This document shows, in pieces, positions 7,216-18,138 of a stretch of DNA of 64,000 bases (position 1 is its first letter; every line of letters begins with the position of its first letter). Source of the stretch: UBA7803 sp041395905 (lineage in GTDB: Bacteria > Pseudomonadota > Gammaproteobacteria > Pseudomonadales > Azotimanducaceae). The stretch is from the NCBI GenBank assembly GCA_041395905.1, contig JAWKZP010000009.1, forward strand, positions 149,628 through 213,627. Reading direction: 5' to 3'. The notes under the pieces were generated by a model that ran no database searches, was not told the DNA's origin, and saw only the letters and a program-made list of their open reading frames with translations. The translations under genes and the position numbers were made by a program.

Positions 7216-10200
7216 TCAGGCCGCGTGCCGGTCACTGCGCCGATGCGCCGGATCGAACATCAGCACCGGAGCGGGCGGCTCCCGGAAGGCTTGCAGCAAG
7301 CGGCGTTCCTGCGCCAGGACGCGATCGCGGTGCGCTGCCTTGACGTGGCCGAAACCCCGAATCTGCTGCGGCAGCGCGGCAATCTGCTCGGCGAGGCCCA
7401 GATTCTGACGATCGAGCCCCGCAAGCAGCTCGCCCACCACGCGCTCGAAGTGCGCGATGTCGTCGCGCTCGGCGCGACGCTCACCGCCCCAACGGAACGG
7501 GTCCAGCAGGCTGCCGCGCACCCGGCGCATGCCGGCCAGCAGCCGGAACGCCGGTCGCATCCAGGCGCCGAAGCGGCGCTTGCGGGTGCCGAGCAGCGGC
7601 GGCGCGAGCAGAAATCGCACGCGATAGTCCCCTTCGAAGGTGGCATCGAGCTTGCGCTGCCAGCCGCCGTCGCTGTACAGACGCGCAACCTCGTACTCGT
7701 CCTTGTAGGCGAGCAGCTTGGCGTAGCTCTGCGCCACGGCCCGCGCCAGCGCGTCTGCGCCGGGCCGGATGCGCTGCTCCGCGTGCGCGACGCGCCGCAC
7801 CAGCGCCTCGTAGCGCGCGCTCAGGGCTGCGTTCTGATATCGGGTGAGCAACGCCACCCGGTCGGCGATGAGCCGATCCAGAGATTCATCGGGGGCTTCG
7901 CCCTGAATGGCGCCGCGCGGATCGCCGTCGCCCGCCTGGGGCAGCTGCGCCTGCAGCGCGCCGGCATCGTGAGCGGCCAGACGGCCGTAGTGGAAGGCCT
8001 GCAGATTGGCCTGCACCGCCACGCCGTTGAGCGTGATGGCGCGTTCCAGTGCCGCCAGGGTCAGCGGAATTCGGCCATGCTGGTAGGCGAAGCCGAGCAG
8101 AAACACGTTGAGCGTCGCGGTGTCGCCCATGAGCCGCTGCACCAGCGCCGCCCCATGCACCAGCCGGGTCTCGGCCGCGAAGCGACGCAGCCGCGCCAGG
8201 CGCTCATCGACGTGCAGGTCGCTGTCCTGATGCAGCACGAAATCGGCGGTAGGCATGACGTCGCTGTTCACCAGCGCCAGCGTGCGCTCGTCACTGATCA
8301 GCATCAGGGCATCGCGGCTGGCACCTGTGACCAGGTCGCACGCCAGCAGCAGGTCCGCCTTGCCGGGCGCGACCCGCGTGCCGTACAGGGCGCCCCCGGC
8401 ATCGGCCAGGCGCGCGCCGATGCGTACGTGGCCGAACACGGCTCCGCCCTTCTGCGCCAGACCGGTCATGTCCAGGGTGCTCACTGCACGGCCGTCGATG
8501 TGGGCAGCGGTACCAAGCAGGGCGCTGACGGTCACCACCCCGGTACCACCGACACCGGCGATCACCAGATTGGCCGGCTCGCCGGTCGCGACGATCCGCG
8601 GCTCCGGCACCTGCGCGCGCAGCGCTTCCACGTCGGCGGCGCAGGCGGCGCTGCGCCGCAACCGACCACCCTCCACCAGCACGAATGACGGGCAGAACCC
8701 CTTCACGCAGCTGAAGTCCTTGTTGCAGGCCGTCTGATTGATGGCACGCTTGACGCCGTATGCGGTAGCCAGCGGCTCCACCGCGACGCAGTTGGACTGC
8801 GCCGAGCAGTCGCCGCAGCCTTCACAGACCGCATCGTTGATCAGCACCCGCACGTCCGGATCCGGCGCCAGCCCGCGCTTGCGCCGCCGGCGCTGCTCGG
8901 TCGCGCAGGTCTGCTGATAGATCAGCACCGAACAGCCGCCGACCTCACGCAGCCGGCGCTGCACCGCGTCGAGCTCGTCCCGGTGCGAGACCGGCACCCC
9001 AAGCGCGCCGTGCGCCTGCGGCGTATCGCTGACCACGACCACATGGCGCACACCTTCGGCACGCACCTGGGCCACGAGATCGGCGACGCTGAGCGCTCCG
9101 TCCACCGGCTGGCCGCCGGTCATGGCAACGGCGTCGTTGAACAGAATCTTGTAGGTCACGTTGACGCCGGCGGCCACCGCCTGACGGATGGCCAGAATAC
9201 CGGAATGAAAATAGGTGCCGTCGCCCAGGTTCACGAACACGTGGGGCTCGTCGGTAAAGGGTGCCTGGCCGACCCAGTTGGCACCCTCGCCCCCCATCTG
9301 AGTGAACGTCGCCGTGCTCCGGTCCATCCACTGCGCCATATAGTGACAGCCGATGCCGGCGGTGGCGCGGCTGCCTTCAGGGACCCGGGTGGAGGTATTG
9401 TGCGGACAGCCGGCGCAGAACATGGGCAGCCGCTCGGTCTTCGCCTGCCCACCGATGCCGTCGAGCCGGGCGGCGCGCCGCTCATGGTCACGCAGGTAGC
9501 GGTCGTTGGGAATCCGCGGCAGGTAGCGACAGAGCATGCGCGCCACCGCGGCCACGTCGAGCTCGCCGACGTCGGGTAGCCCGGGGCTGCCGTCGGCATG
9601 GCGCTTGCCTACGATCTGCACCGAGCTGCGCCCGTAGAGCATGGACTTGACTTCGTCCTCGACGAACGCGCGCTTCTCTTCCACCACCACGATGGTGGCG
9701 AGGCCGTCGGCGAACGCTTCTATCTCGCTGTGATCGAGCGGCCAGCTCATGCCCAGCTTGAGCAGCCGGACGCCGTTGTCCGCGAGTGCCTGGTCGTCTG
9801 CAATGCCCAGCTCGAACAGCGCCTGACGCACGTCCAGGTAGGCCTTGCCGGTGGTGATCACGCCAACCGGGCGGGCTCCCGTCGAGGCGCCGCCGGTAGC
9901 GCCGAGCACGCGGTTGATGCCGTTGGCGCGCGCAAATGCGCGCGCCAGCTGCAGCTTCACGTCCACCAGCAGCCGCTCCTGTTCGAGCGCCGCGCGCCCG
10001 AGACTCATGTGCACGTCGGCGTCCGACGGCGGGCGCACGTAGCCTGCCGCGAGGGTCGGCAGCGTCACGGCCGCCGCACTGTCCATGGTGTCGGCCAGAG
10101 CGATCAGACCGCTCCAGACCCCCGCATAACGGGACAGCGCCCAGCCGAACAGACCGAACTCGAGAACGTCCTGAACGTCCGCCGGATTGAGCACCGGCAC

Positions 10201-10710
10201 GCCGAGGTCCTTCAGGGTGAGCTCGCTGTGACTCGGCAGGGTCGAGGACTTGCAGCCGTGGTCGTCACCCACCACGAGCAGCACGCCGCCGGCTGCGGAT
10301 GTGCCCGCGGCGTTGGCGTGGCGGATGGCATCACCGGCCCGGTCCAGGCCCGGCGCCTTGCCGTACCACAGCCCGAACACGCCATCGACGCGCGCGCCGG
10401 GAAACAGCCCGACCTGCTGACTGCCCCAGACCGCCGTGGCGGCCAGCTCTTCGTTGACGCCGGGCTGGAAGTGAATGTTCAGCGCTTCGAGACGCTGACG
10501 CTGCTCCCACAGGGCCTTGTCGAGGCCGCCCAGCGGCGAGCCGCGATACCCGGAGAGAAAGCCGCCGCTGCGCACGCCGGCCAACTCGTCGCGCTGGCGC
10601 TGGAGCATCGCCATGCGCACCAGGGCCTGAATCCCCGTGAGGAACACAACGCCGCTGTCCCGCGCGTAGCGGTCGTCCAAGGTGAACGAGCTGAGTTCGG
10701 TCCGCTGCAT
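7216..10710 (-). CDS. Fused indolepyruvate ferredoxin oxidoreductase-type enzyme
   Basis: This single 1164-residue chain combines all parts of a 2-oxoacid:ferredoxin oxidoreductase. An N-terminal pyrimidine-binding TPP domain has FLSGYRGSPLGGLD near residue 50. A central TPP domain has FCAGCPHNTSTR and the GDG...FND cofactor motif in NLGDGTYFHSGIL. A cysteine-rich Fe-S region follows (CEGCGDCSAQSNC, then CNKDFSCVKGFCP). The gamma domain begins VIAGVGGTGVVTVSALLG. Proteobacterial fused versions oxidatively decarboxylate aryl or branched pyruvates to acyl-CoA. It is transcribed divergently from an Lrp regulator and sits beside leucine-degradation genes, so branched-chain 2-oxoacids are plausible substrates. 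The substrate is inferred. Confidence 0.92.
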   Translation of the reverse strand: MQRTELSSFTLDDRYARDSGVVFLTGIQALVRMAMLQRQRDELAGVRSGGFLSGYRGSPLGGLDKALWEQRQRLEALNIHFQPGVNEELAATAVWGSQQVGLFPGARVDGVFGLWYGKAPGLDRAGDAIRHANAAGTSAAGGVLLVVGDDHGCKSSTLPSHSELTLKDLGVPVLNPADVQDVLEFGLFGWALSRYAGVWSGLIALADTMDSAAAVTLPTLAAGYVRPPSDADVHMSLGRAALEQERLLVDVKLQLARAFARANGINRVLGATGGASTGARPVGVITTGKAYLDVRQALFELGIADDQALADNGVRLLKLGMSWPLDHSEIEAFADGLATIVVVEEKRAFVEDEVKSMLYGRSSVQIVGKRHADGSPGLPDVGELDVAAVARMLCRYLPRIPNDRYLRDHERRAARLDGIGGQAKTERLPMFCAGCPHNTSTRVPEGSRATAGIGCHYMAQWMDRSTATFTQMGGEGANWVGQAPFTDEPHVFVNLGDGTYFHSGILAIRQAVAAGVNVTYKILFNDAVAMTGGQPVDGALSVADLVAQVRAEGVRHVVVVSDTPQAHGALGVPVSHRDELDAVQRRLREVGGCSVLIYQQTCATEQRRRRKRGLAPDPDVRVLINDAVCEGCGDCSAQSNCVAVEPLATAYGVKRAINQTACNKDFSCVKGFCPSFVLVEGGRLRRSAACAADVEALRAQVPEPRIVATGEPANLVIAGVGGTGVVTVSALLGTAAHIDGRAVSTLDMTGLAQKGGAVFGHVRIGARLADAGGALYGTRVAPGKADLLLACDLVTGASRDALMLISDERTLALVNSDVMPTADFVLHQDSDLHVDERLARLRRFAAETRLVHGAALVQRLMGDTATLNVFLLGFAYQHGRIPLTLAALERAITLNGVAVQANLQAFHYGRLAAHDAGALQAQLPQAGDGDPRGAIQGEAPDESLDRLIADRVALLTRYQNAALSARYEALVRRVAHAEQRIRPGADALARAVAQSYAKLLAYKDEYEVARLYSDGGWQRKLDATFEGDYRVRFLLAPPLLGTRKRRFGAWMRPAFRLLAGMRRVRGSLLDPFRWGGERRAERDDIAHFERVVGELLAGLDRQNLGLAEQIAALPQQIRGFGHVKAAHRDRVLAQERRLLQAFREPPAPVLMFDPAHRRSDRHAA

Positions 10711-10835
10711 CGTCGCTCCTCCTGCGAGTGCACAGAGGACTACATGGTAGTCCCGGCCGGCTAGGACAGGATTGCGTTTTTGTTCAGATTACGCTTCTAA
10801 TGACCAATCTATCCTAATCAACCGGCATTTGTAGG
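10711..10835. promoter_or_regulatory. Divergent promoter region, Lrp/oxidoreductase
   Basis: This 125-base gap between divergent genes is notably AT-rich from about 10775 to 10850 compared with its surroundings. That fits an Lrp-type operator and promoters for both genes. I could not assign -35/-10 boxes with confidence. Confidence 0.45.
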
Positions 10836-11309
10836 ATGAAAAATCTAGATCACTTCGATTTGCGCATACTCCAGGAGCTGCAGACGGATGCCGAGCTGTC
10901 CATGCAGGAGCTTGGCGAGCGGGTCGGGTTGTCGCACACGCCGTGCTGGCGGCGAATGAAGCGCCTGCAGGAAGCTGGCATCATCCGCCAGCGGGTCACG
11001 CTGCTCGATGCCGAGCAGCTCGACCTCAGCGTCAACGTCTTCGTGCAGGTGGCACTGGCCCGGCAGGACGAGGACGCGCTGAACGACTTCGAGGACGCGG
11101 TGCAGAAAGTTCCAGAGATCGTCGAGTGCTACACGGTCTCGGGCGACAAGGACTTCCTGCTGCGCGTGGTGGTGAGCGACGTGAGCGCCTACGAGCGGTT
11201 GCTCAAACGGACCCTGGTACACCTGCCGGCGGTGGGCAACCTCAGCTCCACCTTCGCGCTGCGACAGGTCAAGTACACCACCACCCTGCCCCTGCGACGA
11301 TCAGGCTGA
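10836..11309 (+). CDS. Lrp/AsnC-family transcriptional regulator
   Basis: The 157-residue protein has the two-domain Lrp layout. An N-terminal helix-turn-helix runs from about residue 5 to 60 (DLRILQELQTDAELSMQELGERVGLSHTPCWRRMKRLQEAGII). A C-terminal RAM effector domain includes VFVQVALARQDEDAL, the VPEIVECYTVSGDKDFLLRVVVSD core and a terminal SSTFALRQVKYTTTLPL. These proteins form octameric discs and sense amino acids. Because it is divergent from the indolepyruvate-type oxidoreductase, it probably controls that gene and itself. It overlaps nothing and is 10 bases before the S41 peptidase gene. Confidence 0.95.
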   Translation: MKNLDHFDLRILQELQTDAELSMQELGERVGLSHTPCWRRMKRLQEAGIIRQRVTLLDAEQLDLSVNVFVQVALARQDEDALNDFEDAVQKVPEIVECYTVSGDKDFLLRVVVSDVSAYERLLKRTLVHLPAVGNLSSTFALRQVKYTTTLPLRRSG

Positions 11310-11319
11310 GAGGATCGAG

Positions 11320-12753
11320 ATGGCGAAAAGGTCATTCCCCACGGCTGGCGGGCTGCTGCTGAGCCTCGGCCTGCTCCTCGGCGGCTGCGGCGGCGGTGGT
11401 GGCAGCGGCGGCGGGACGACGCCGGTGGCCACTACGCCACCGCCCGCGCTGCCGCCCGCAGCCAACAGCCAGTGCACTCTGACCGAAGCGAAGACGGAGA
11501 TCCTAGATCTGTTCGAGCAGCTGTACCTGTACAACGAGCCCACCTATCCGGGTCAGCAGGAGAAGTACGCGACTGCCGCCGCCAATCTCGCCGCCTACCC
11601 CACCGTGGACGCTCTGCTGGACTATCTGCGCTACGAATCCGGCAGCTACGACCGCGGCTTCACCTACTATCTGACCGTAGAGGAAGTGGACCAGTTCTAC
11701 CGCGACGCCGAATTCGTCGGCTTCGGCTTCAGCGTGGCCGTCGATTCGACCAATGCCTGGCGCCTGATAGACGTGTACACCAGCAGCGCCGCCGGCGCCG
11801 CAGGCTGGCAGCGCGGCTATACGATCCTGAGCGTCGACGGCGTGCCCACGGCGCAGCTCGACCTGTTCGACCCGGACACCTTCGGCGACGCCGTTGCCGG
11901 CGTCACCCGCACCTTCGCGGTGCGCGACAACGCCGGCACCACCAGCACGGTGACACTGAGCAAGGGCATCGTCGACATCGAGCCCGTGCCGGCCGACCGC
12001 ATCCGCACCTTTGATCTCGGCGGGCGTCGCATCGGCTATGTGTTTTTCCGTACCTTCGTGCAGGATGCCGACGCGCAGCTGCGCAGCGCGGTGGCGGGCC
12101 TGGTGGCCGACGGCGTGGACGAGGTGATCGTCGACCTGCGCTACAACGGCGGCGGGCTGGTGAGCACGGCCGAAGTGCTCGGCGGGCTGCTGGCCGGGCC
12201 CGACCGCGCCGGCGCCCTGTTCTACGAGTACCGATTCAACAGCAGCGTCGCCAACCAGTACGACGAGGCCCGCTTCTTTCCCCTGGAAGCCGACGGCTTC
12301 CCGCTGCTGCAGAATCTGGTGTTCATCACGGACGGCCGCTCCGCTTCCGCCAGCGAGCTGTCGATCAATGGCCTGAAGCCGTACGTACCCACGGCCACCA
12401 TCGGCGAACGGACCTTCGGCAAGCCGGTGGGGCAATGGGGACTTCAGTACTGCAACGACTCCATGGTGCTGTTCCTGGTGACGTTCCGCACCCTGAACGC
12501 CGACGGTGAGGGCGACTACTACGACGGCCTGCCCGCCGACTGCAGCGCGCCCGACGACTGGGACCACCTGCTCGGGGACCCGGACGAAGCGCGCCTGAAG
12601 GCGGCGCTGGACTATCTGGAGAGCGGCGGCAGCCTGTGCACGCCGCCGGCGACGCTGGGAACCGCGAGCCTGAGGGGCGGTGCCATCGTGGATCTGAACC
12701 GGGGTCAGGAACGGGGCGCTACGCTGGCGGCCCGGCTGCTGAACGCGTTCTGA
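11320..12753 (+). CDS. S41-family (C-terminal processing) peptidase lipoprotein
   Basis: The 477-residue protein starts with a lipoprotein-type signal ending LLLGGC (Cys23) followed by a flexible Gly-rich linker. A PDZ-like segment near residue 165 (AGWQRGYTILSVDGVPTAQL) precedes the S41 core. That core includes VDEVIVDLRYNGGG, the catalytic-serine region ITDGRSASASELS and the following GERTFGKPVGQ, which carries the lysine. The family cleaves proteins in the periplasm. RBS-like GAGAGGATCGAG precedes the ATG. It starts 10 bases after the Lrp gene, so it may be co-transcribed, although no functional link is evident. It is convergent with the carboxylase genes. Confidence 0.87.
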   Translation: MAKRSFPTAGGLLLSLGLLLGGCGGGGGSGGGTTPVATTPPPALPPAANSQCTLTEAKTEILDLFEQLYLYNEPTYPGQQEKYATAAANLAAYPTVDALLDYLRYESGSYDRGFTYYLTVEEVDQFYRDAEFVGFGFSVAVDSTNAWRLIDVYTSSAAGAAGWQRGYTILSVDGVPTAQLDLFDPDTFGDAVAGVTRTFAVRDNAGTTSTVTLSKGIVDIEPVPADRIRTFDLGGRRIGYVFFRTFVQDADAQLRSAVAGLVADGVDEVIVDLRYNGGGLVSTAEVLGGLLAGPDRAGALFYEYRFNSSVANQYDEARFFPLEADGFPLLQNLVFITDGRSASASELSINGLKPYVPTATIGERTFGKPVGQWGLQYCNDSMVLFLVTFRTLNADGEGDYYDGLPADCSAPDDWDHLLGDPDEARLKAALDYLESGGSLCTPPATLGTASLRGGAIVDLNRGQERGATLAARLLNAF

Positions 12754-12792
12754 GCGTGGCCGCGGTGCTGCGCTGATCGATCGAACGCGAGC

Positions 12793-14778
12793 TCAGGCGT
12801 CGAGCGCGACGAGCTCGACGCCTTCCTCGACCCGGTCGCCTGCTGCGCACGCCACCGACCGCACCGTGCCGGCGCGCGGCGCCGTCACGCTGTGCTCCAT
12901 TTTCATGGCTTCCACCACGAACAGCAGCTGACCTGCCTTGACCTTGTCGCCGACCTTGACCGCCACGCCGATCACCTGGCCCGGCATGGGCGAAACGATG
13001 CGCTCACCGCCGCCAGCAGTGACCGCCAGCGCGGCAACGTCGGTCACCGGCCGCTCGAACCGCTCGGTGGCACCACCGCGCATGACGTACACGGCCGCGG
13101 GCGTCACCAGCGTGCGCGCCCGAACCACCTCGCCATCGAGCCGGAAGCTCACCTGCTGGCCCTCGACCCGCACGGCCTCCAGGGATAGAGCCTGATCGGC
13201 GACGCGCACGCCGGATCCATCCAGGGCCACCTCCAGCGCCTCGCGATTGCGCAGCAGCCGCACGCGGTCGGCACGAGGCAGGTTCAGGCGAAAGCCGTCG
13301 TGTTGCGACCAGGGGCCGCCGATCCCTGGCGCCCCGGAGCATGCGTCGGCCGCGCCGGCACCGGTCCATCGCGCCGACGCCTGCAGCGCGGCGCGCAGCG
13401 CCAGCGCCGCACAGACCGCGTCGGCGGGGCCCGGCTCCCGCAACAGCGTGCTGCCGGTGTCATCCAGCAGATGCGTGGTATAGCGTCCGTTGCGAAACTC
13501 CGGATGGCCGAGCAGGGCACGCAGAAAGCCGACGTTGTGCTCTACCCCGGCGAGTTCCGTGCGCGCCAGCGCGCTGTCCAGGGCGGTCAGCGCCGCCTGG
13601 CGGTCGCGGCCGTGGGCGATGATCTTGGCCAGCATGGGATCGTAATGCATGGTCACCTGATCGCCGGTTGCCACACCGCTGTCGACGCGCACGTCATCGG
13701 GAAACGACACGTACACCAGCGTCCCGGTGGAGGGCAGAAAGCGGCGCCGGGGATTCTCGGCGTACACCCGCGCTTCGATGGCATGACCCTGAAGCGCGAC
13801 CTCGTCCTGGCGCAGCTCGAGGCGCTCGCCGGCCGCGATGCGCAACTGCCATTCCACCAGATCGAGCCCGGTGATGGCCTCGGTCACCGGATGTTCCACC
13901 TGCAGCCGGGTGTTCATCTCCATGAAGTAGAACCGGTCGCCCTCGGCGATGAATTCCACCGTGCCGGCTCCGTAGTAGCCGATGGCCTTGGCCGCCTGCA
14001 CGGCGGCCTCGCCGAGCAGCGTGCGAAGCTCCGGGCTCACCCCTGGCGCCGGCGCCTCCTCGAGCACCTTCTGATGGCGTCGCTGCACCGAGCAGTCGCG
14101 CTCCCACAGATGCAGCGTGTGCCCGCGGGTATCCGCCAGGATCTGCACCTCCAGATGCTTCGGCTCCTGCAGGTAGCGCTCCAGCAGCACGCGCTCGTCG
14201 CCGAACGCGCTGCGCGCTTCGCGCCGCGCGCCGGCCAGCGCATCGGCGAACTCGGACGCCGCGCGCACCAGGCGCATGCCCTTGCCCCCGCCACCGGCGG
14301 AAGCTTTGATCAGCAGCGGGAATCCGACCTGCTGCGCCGCCTCGAGCAGACGCGCATCGCTCTGATCGTCGTCCTGATAGCCGGGCACTACCGGCGTGCC
14401 GGCGGCGGCCACGAGCCGCTTGGCTTCAATCTTGGAGCCCATGGCGCGGATCGCCTCGGCGGACGGACCGACGAAGGCAATGCCGGCCTCCACGCACGCC
14501 TGGGCGAAGGCAGCGTTCTCGGAGAGAAAGCCGTAGCCTGGATGAATGGCGCCGGCACCGCTGCGCCTGGCCGCGTCCAGCACGGCCTCGATGTCGAGAT
14601 AACTTTCAGCGGCGGGTGCGGCGCCGATGCACAGCGCGACGTCGGCCTGGCGCACGTGCTGCGCCGTGGCATCCGCATCGGAGTACACCGCCACGGTGCG
14701 CAGGCCCAGACGTCGCGCGGTGCGGAAGATGCGGCAGGCGATCTCGCCGCGATTGGCTACCAGCAGAGTTTCGAACAT
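12793..14778 (-). CDS. mccA: Methylcrotonyl-CoA carboxylase biotin subunit (alpha)
   Basis: This 661-residue biotin-dependent carboxylase subunit begins MFETLLVANRGEIACRIFRTA. It contains the biotin carboxylase ATP-grasp domain (KASAGGGGKGMRLV near 160, ERDCSVQRRHQK, EMNTRLQVEHPVTE), a middle domain and a C-terminal biotinyl domain with AMKM, whose lysine is about residue 626. With the beta subunit encoded 2 bases upstream it converts 3-methylcrotonyl-CoA to 3-methylglutaconyl-CoA in leucine degradation. I chose ATG 14778 (AGGATG upstream) over the longer frame to 14832, because homology starts there. The mitochondrial-type partner and the IVD nearby favour MCC over other acyl-CoA carboxylases. 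Confidence 0.92.
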   Translation of the reverse strand: MFETLLVANRGEIACRIFRTARRLGLRTVAVYSDADATAQHVRQADVALCIGAAPAAESYLDIEAVLDAARRSGAGAIHPGYGFLSENAAFAQACVEAGIAFVGPSAEAIRAMGSKIEAKRLVAAAGTPVVPGYQDDDQSDARLLEAAQQVGFPLLIKASAGGGGKGMRLVRAASEFADALAGARREARSAFGDERVLLERYLQEPKHLEVQILADTRGHTLHLWERDCSVQRRHQKVLEEAPAPGVSPELRTLLGEAAVQAAKAIGYYGAGTVEFIAEGDRFYFMEMNTRLQVEHPVTEAITGLDLVEWQLRIAAGERLELRQDEVALQGHAIEARVYAENPRRRFLPSTGTLVYVSFPDDVRVDSGVATGDQVTMHYDPMLAKIIAHGRDRQAALTALDSALARTELAGVEHNVGFLRALLGHPEFRNGRYTTHLLDDTGSTLLREPGPADAVCAALALRAALQASARWTGAGAADACSGAPGIGGPWSQHDGFRLNLPRADRVRLLRNREALEVALDGSGVRVADQALSLEAVRVEGQQVSFRLDGEVVRARTLVTPAAVYVMRGGATERFERPVTDVAALAVTAGGGERIVSPMPGQVIGVAVKVGDKVKAGQLLFVVEAMKMEHSVTAPRAGTVRSVACAAGDRVEEGVELVALDA

Positions 14779-14780
14779 GG

Positions 14781-16391
<1,611 letters not shown>

Positions 16392-16513
16392 GTCGGCCGT
16401 GCCCCCCAATTTCCCCCGCCGGCGCCCCGGCCATTGGCGCGAGAGCGTGGCGGAACCTTACACTATTCGGGCTAGACTTAAACACGCTCGACAACCAACA
16501 CTAAGGACACGCC

Positions 16514-17920
16514 ATGGCGGCCCGCAAAGCCAGGACCGGCGACGTCGCGAGCCAGCGCCGCGCCCGTCTCAACGCGCTGCTGCGCAAACACAAGAGCGAG
16601 TACGTGACCGTGGCCTTCGTGGACCTGCAGGGTCAGCTGCGCGGCAAGACCACCGCCGCCGAAACCCTCATCGGCGCCCTGGAAACCGGCATTCCGTTCT
16701 CGGCCGACAACTTCATGCTCGACTACTGCGACATCAAGCTGGTGCCCGAGGGCTACTGGTCGCTGGATCAGGACTACGCCGACGAGCGCTGCGACGTCGA
16801 CTGGGACCGCCCGCGCATTCTGCCGTTCGAGGAGCCAGAGACGGACCTGCTGTTCTTCGTCGAGTACGCGGACGGCACCAAGGGTGGCCGCTGGGACCCG
16901 CGCCGCCTGTTCCGACGCATGCTCGAGCGCGCCAGGGACCGCGGGCTGATACCCACGTTCGCGTTCGAGTACGAGTTCCGCCTGTTCGAGGAGAGCGCGG
17001 ACAGCCTGCGCGAAAAAGGTTTTCAGCGGCCGAAGCTGATGAACGAGGTCTCCACCTTTGGCGGCCTGATTCACCAGAGCGAGTGGTCGGATCTGTTCAA
17101 GAGCATGCGCACCATGTGCGCGCGCATGGACATCCCGATCTTCAGCATGCACCAGGAGCAGGCGGCCAGCATGGGCGAGGTCGCGCTCGGTCACCGGCCC
17201 GGCTTCGACGCCGTCGACGATGCAGCCCTGTTCAAAACGCACTCGAAGACCCTGGCCGCCAAGCACAATCTGCTGCTGTCGTTCATGGCGCGGCCGCTCG
17301 ACGACGCCGATGGGCAGAGCGGCCACGTGCACTTCTCGCTGAAGGATCGGCGCGGCCGGCCGCTGTTCTACAACGCCCGCAGCCCGCACGGCATGAGCGA
17401 CGCTCAGCGCCACGTGGTCGGCGGCCTGCAGCAGCTGCTGCCCGATGCCCTGCTGATGCTGGCGCCGAACGTGAACTCCTTCAAGCGCCTGCTGCCCGGC
17501 GCCTTCGCGCCCATCGCCGCCACCTGGGGTGTCGAGAATCGCACCTGCGCCGTGCGCGTGATTCCCGGCCCGCCGAGTGCCCAGCGCCTGGAGCTGCGGG
17601 TACCCGGCTCCGACGCCAACCCTTATCTGGCCGCCGCGTTCCTGCTCGGCGCCGCGCTGTGGGGCCTCGAGAACGAGTGCGAACCCTCCGAGCCGACCCG
17701 TGGCTCGTCCTACGAGCGTACCGACGAGACCCCCGAGGCCCTGACGTTCCCCATCTCGCCGCTCGACGCAATCGACCGCTTCGAATCCTCCGAAGCCTGC
17801 CGCGCGCTGTTCGGCGAGGACTTCGTGCGGATGTTCGCGGGCACCCGGCGCGCGCAGGCAATGCAGTTCGCCAGCATGGTCACCGACCGCGAGCGCGAGC
17901 GGTTCCTCGAGATGGCGTGA
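16514..17920 (+). CDS. Glutamine synthetase-family protein (PuuA-like)
   Basis: This 468-residue protein belongs to the GlnA fold. It has an N-terminal beta-grasp domain (YVTVAFVDLQGQLRGKTT) and catalytic-domain segments EYEFRLFEE, QSGHVHFSLKD, VNSFKRLLPGAFAPIAATWGVENRTCAVRV and ELRVPGSDANPYLAAAFLLGA. It is not a canonical GlnA, because the C-terminal adenylylation-tyrosine region is missing. The family includes gamma-glutamylpolyamine and gamma-glutamylanilide synthetases that ligate glutamate to amines. The convergent neighbour is a class III aminotransferase of the type used in polyamine or omega-amino-acid degradation, which fits amine catabolism. AAGGA lies upstream of the ATG. Confidence 0.85.
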   Translation: MAARKARTGDVASQRRARLNALLRKHKSEYVTVAFVDLQGQLRGKTTAAETLIGALETGIPFSADNFMLDYCDIKLVPEGYWSLDQDYADERCDVDWDRPRILPFEEPETDLLFFVEYADGTKGGRWDPRRLFRRMLERARDRGLIPTFAFEYEFRLFEESADSLREKGFQRPKLMNEVSTFGGLIHQSEWSDLFKSMRTMCARMDIPIFSMHQEQAASMGEVALGHRPGFDAVDDAALFKTHSKTLAAKHNLLLSFMARPLDDADGQSGHVHFSLKDRRGRPLFYNARSPHGMSDAQRHVVGGLQQLLPDALLMLAPNVNSFKRLLPGAFAPIAATWGVENRTCAVRVIPGPPSAQRLELRVPGSDANPYLAAAFLLGAALWGLENECEPSEPTRGSSYERTDETPEALTFPISPLDAIDRFESSEACRALFGEDFVRMFAGTRRAQAMQFASMVTDRERERFLEMA

Positions 17921-17925
17921 ACGCG

Positions 17926-18136
17926 TGATCGCCCGGCGCGGCATCCCGCGTCGGTTGCTTGGAAACATGTAGCCGCTTCGAGCCCCGGTACGCCCGATGC
18001 GGGACACGCTTTTCGCCATCCTGGCCGCTCGCGCTCGGCTTCCATGCCTCGCGACGGTCCCGCATCGGGCGTACCGGGGCTCGAAGCGGCGGCAGAATCG
18101 AAAACCACCGACGCGGGATGCCGCGCCGGCCGATCA
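17926..18136. repeat. Long two-block inverted repeat between convergent genes
   Basis: The whole intergenic region is a giant palindrome. Inner arms 17972-18005 and 18057-18090 are complementary over 34 bases. Outer arms 17933-17955 and 18107-18129 are complementary over 23 bases, with near-matches extending to 17926 and 18136. Between the blocks are about 16 unmatched bases, and the central loop is 51 bases. It could fold in RNA from either strand and may stop both transcripts. It could equally be a small non-autonomous mobile element. I see no second full copy in this window. Confidence 0.85.
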
Positions 18137-18138
18137 CA

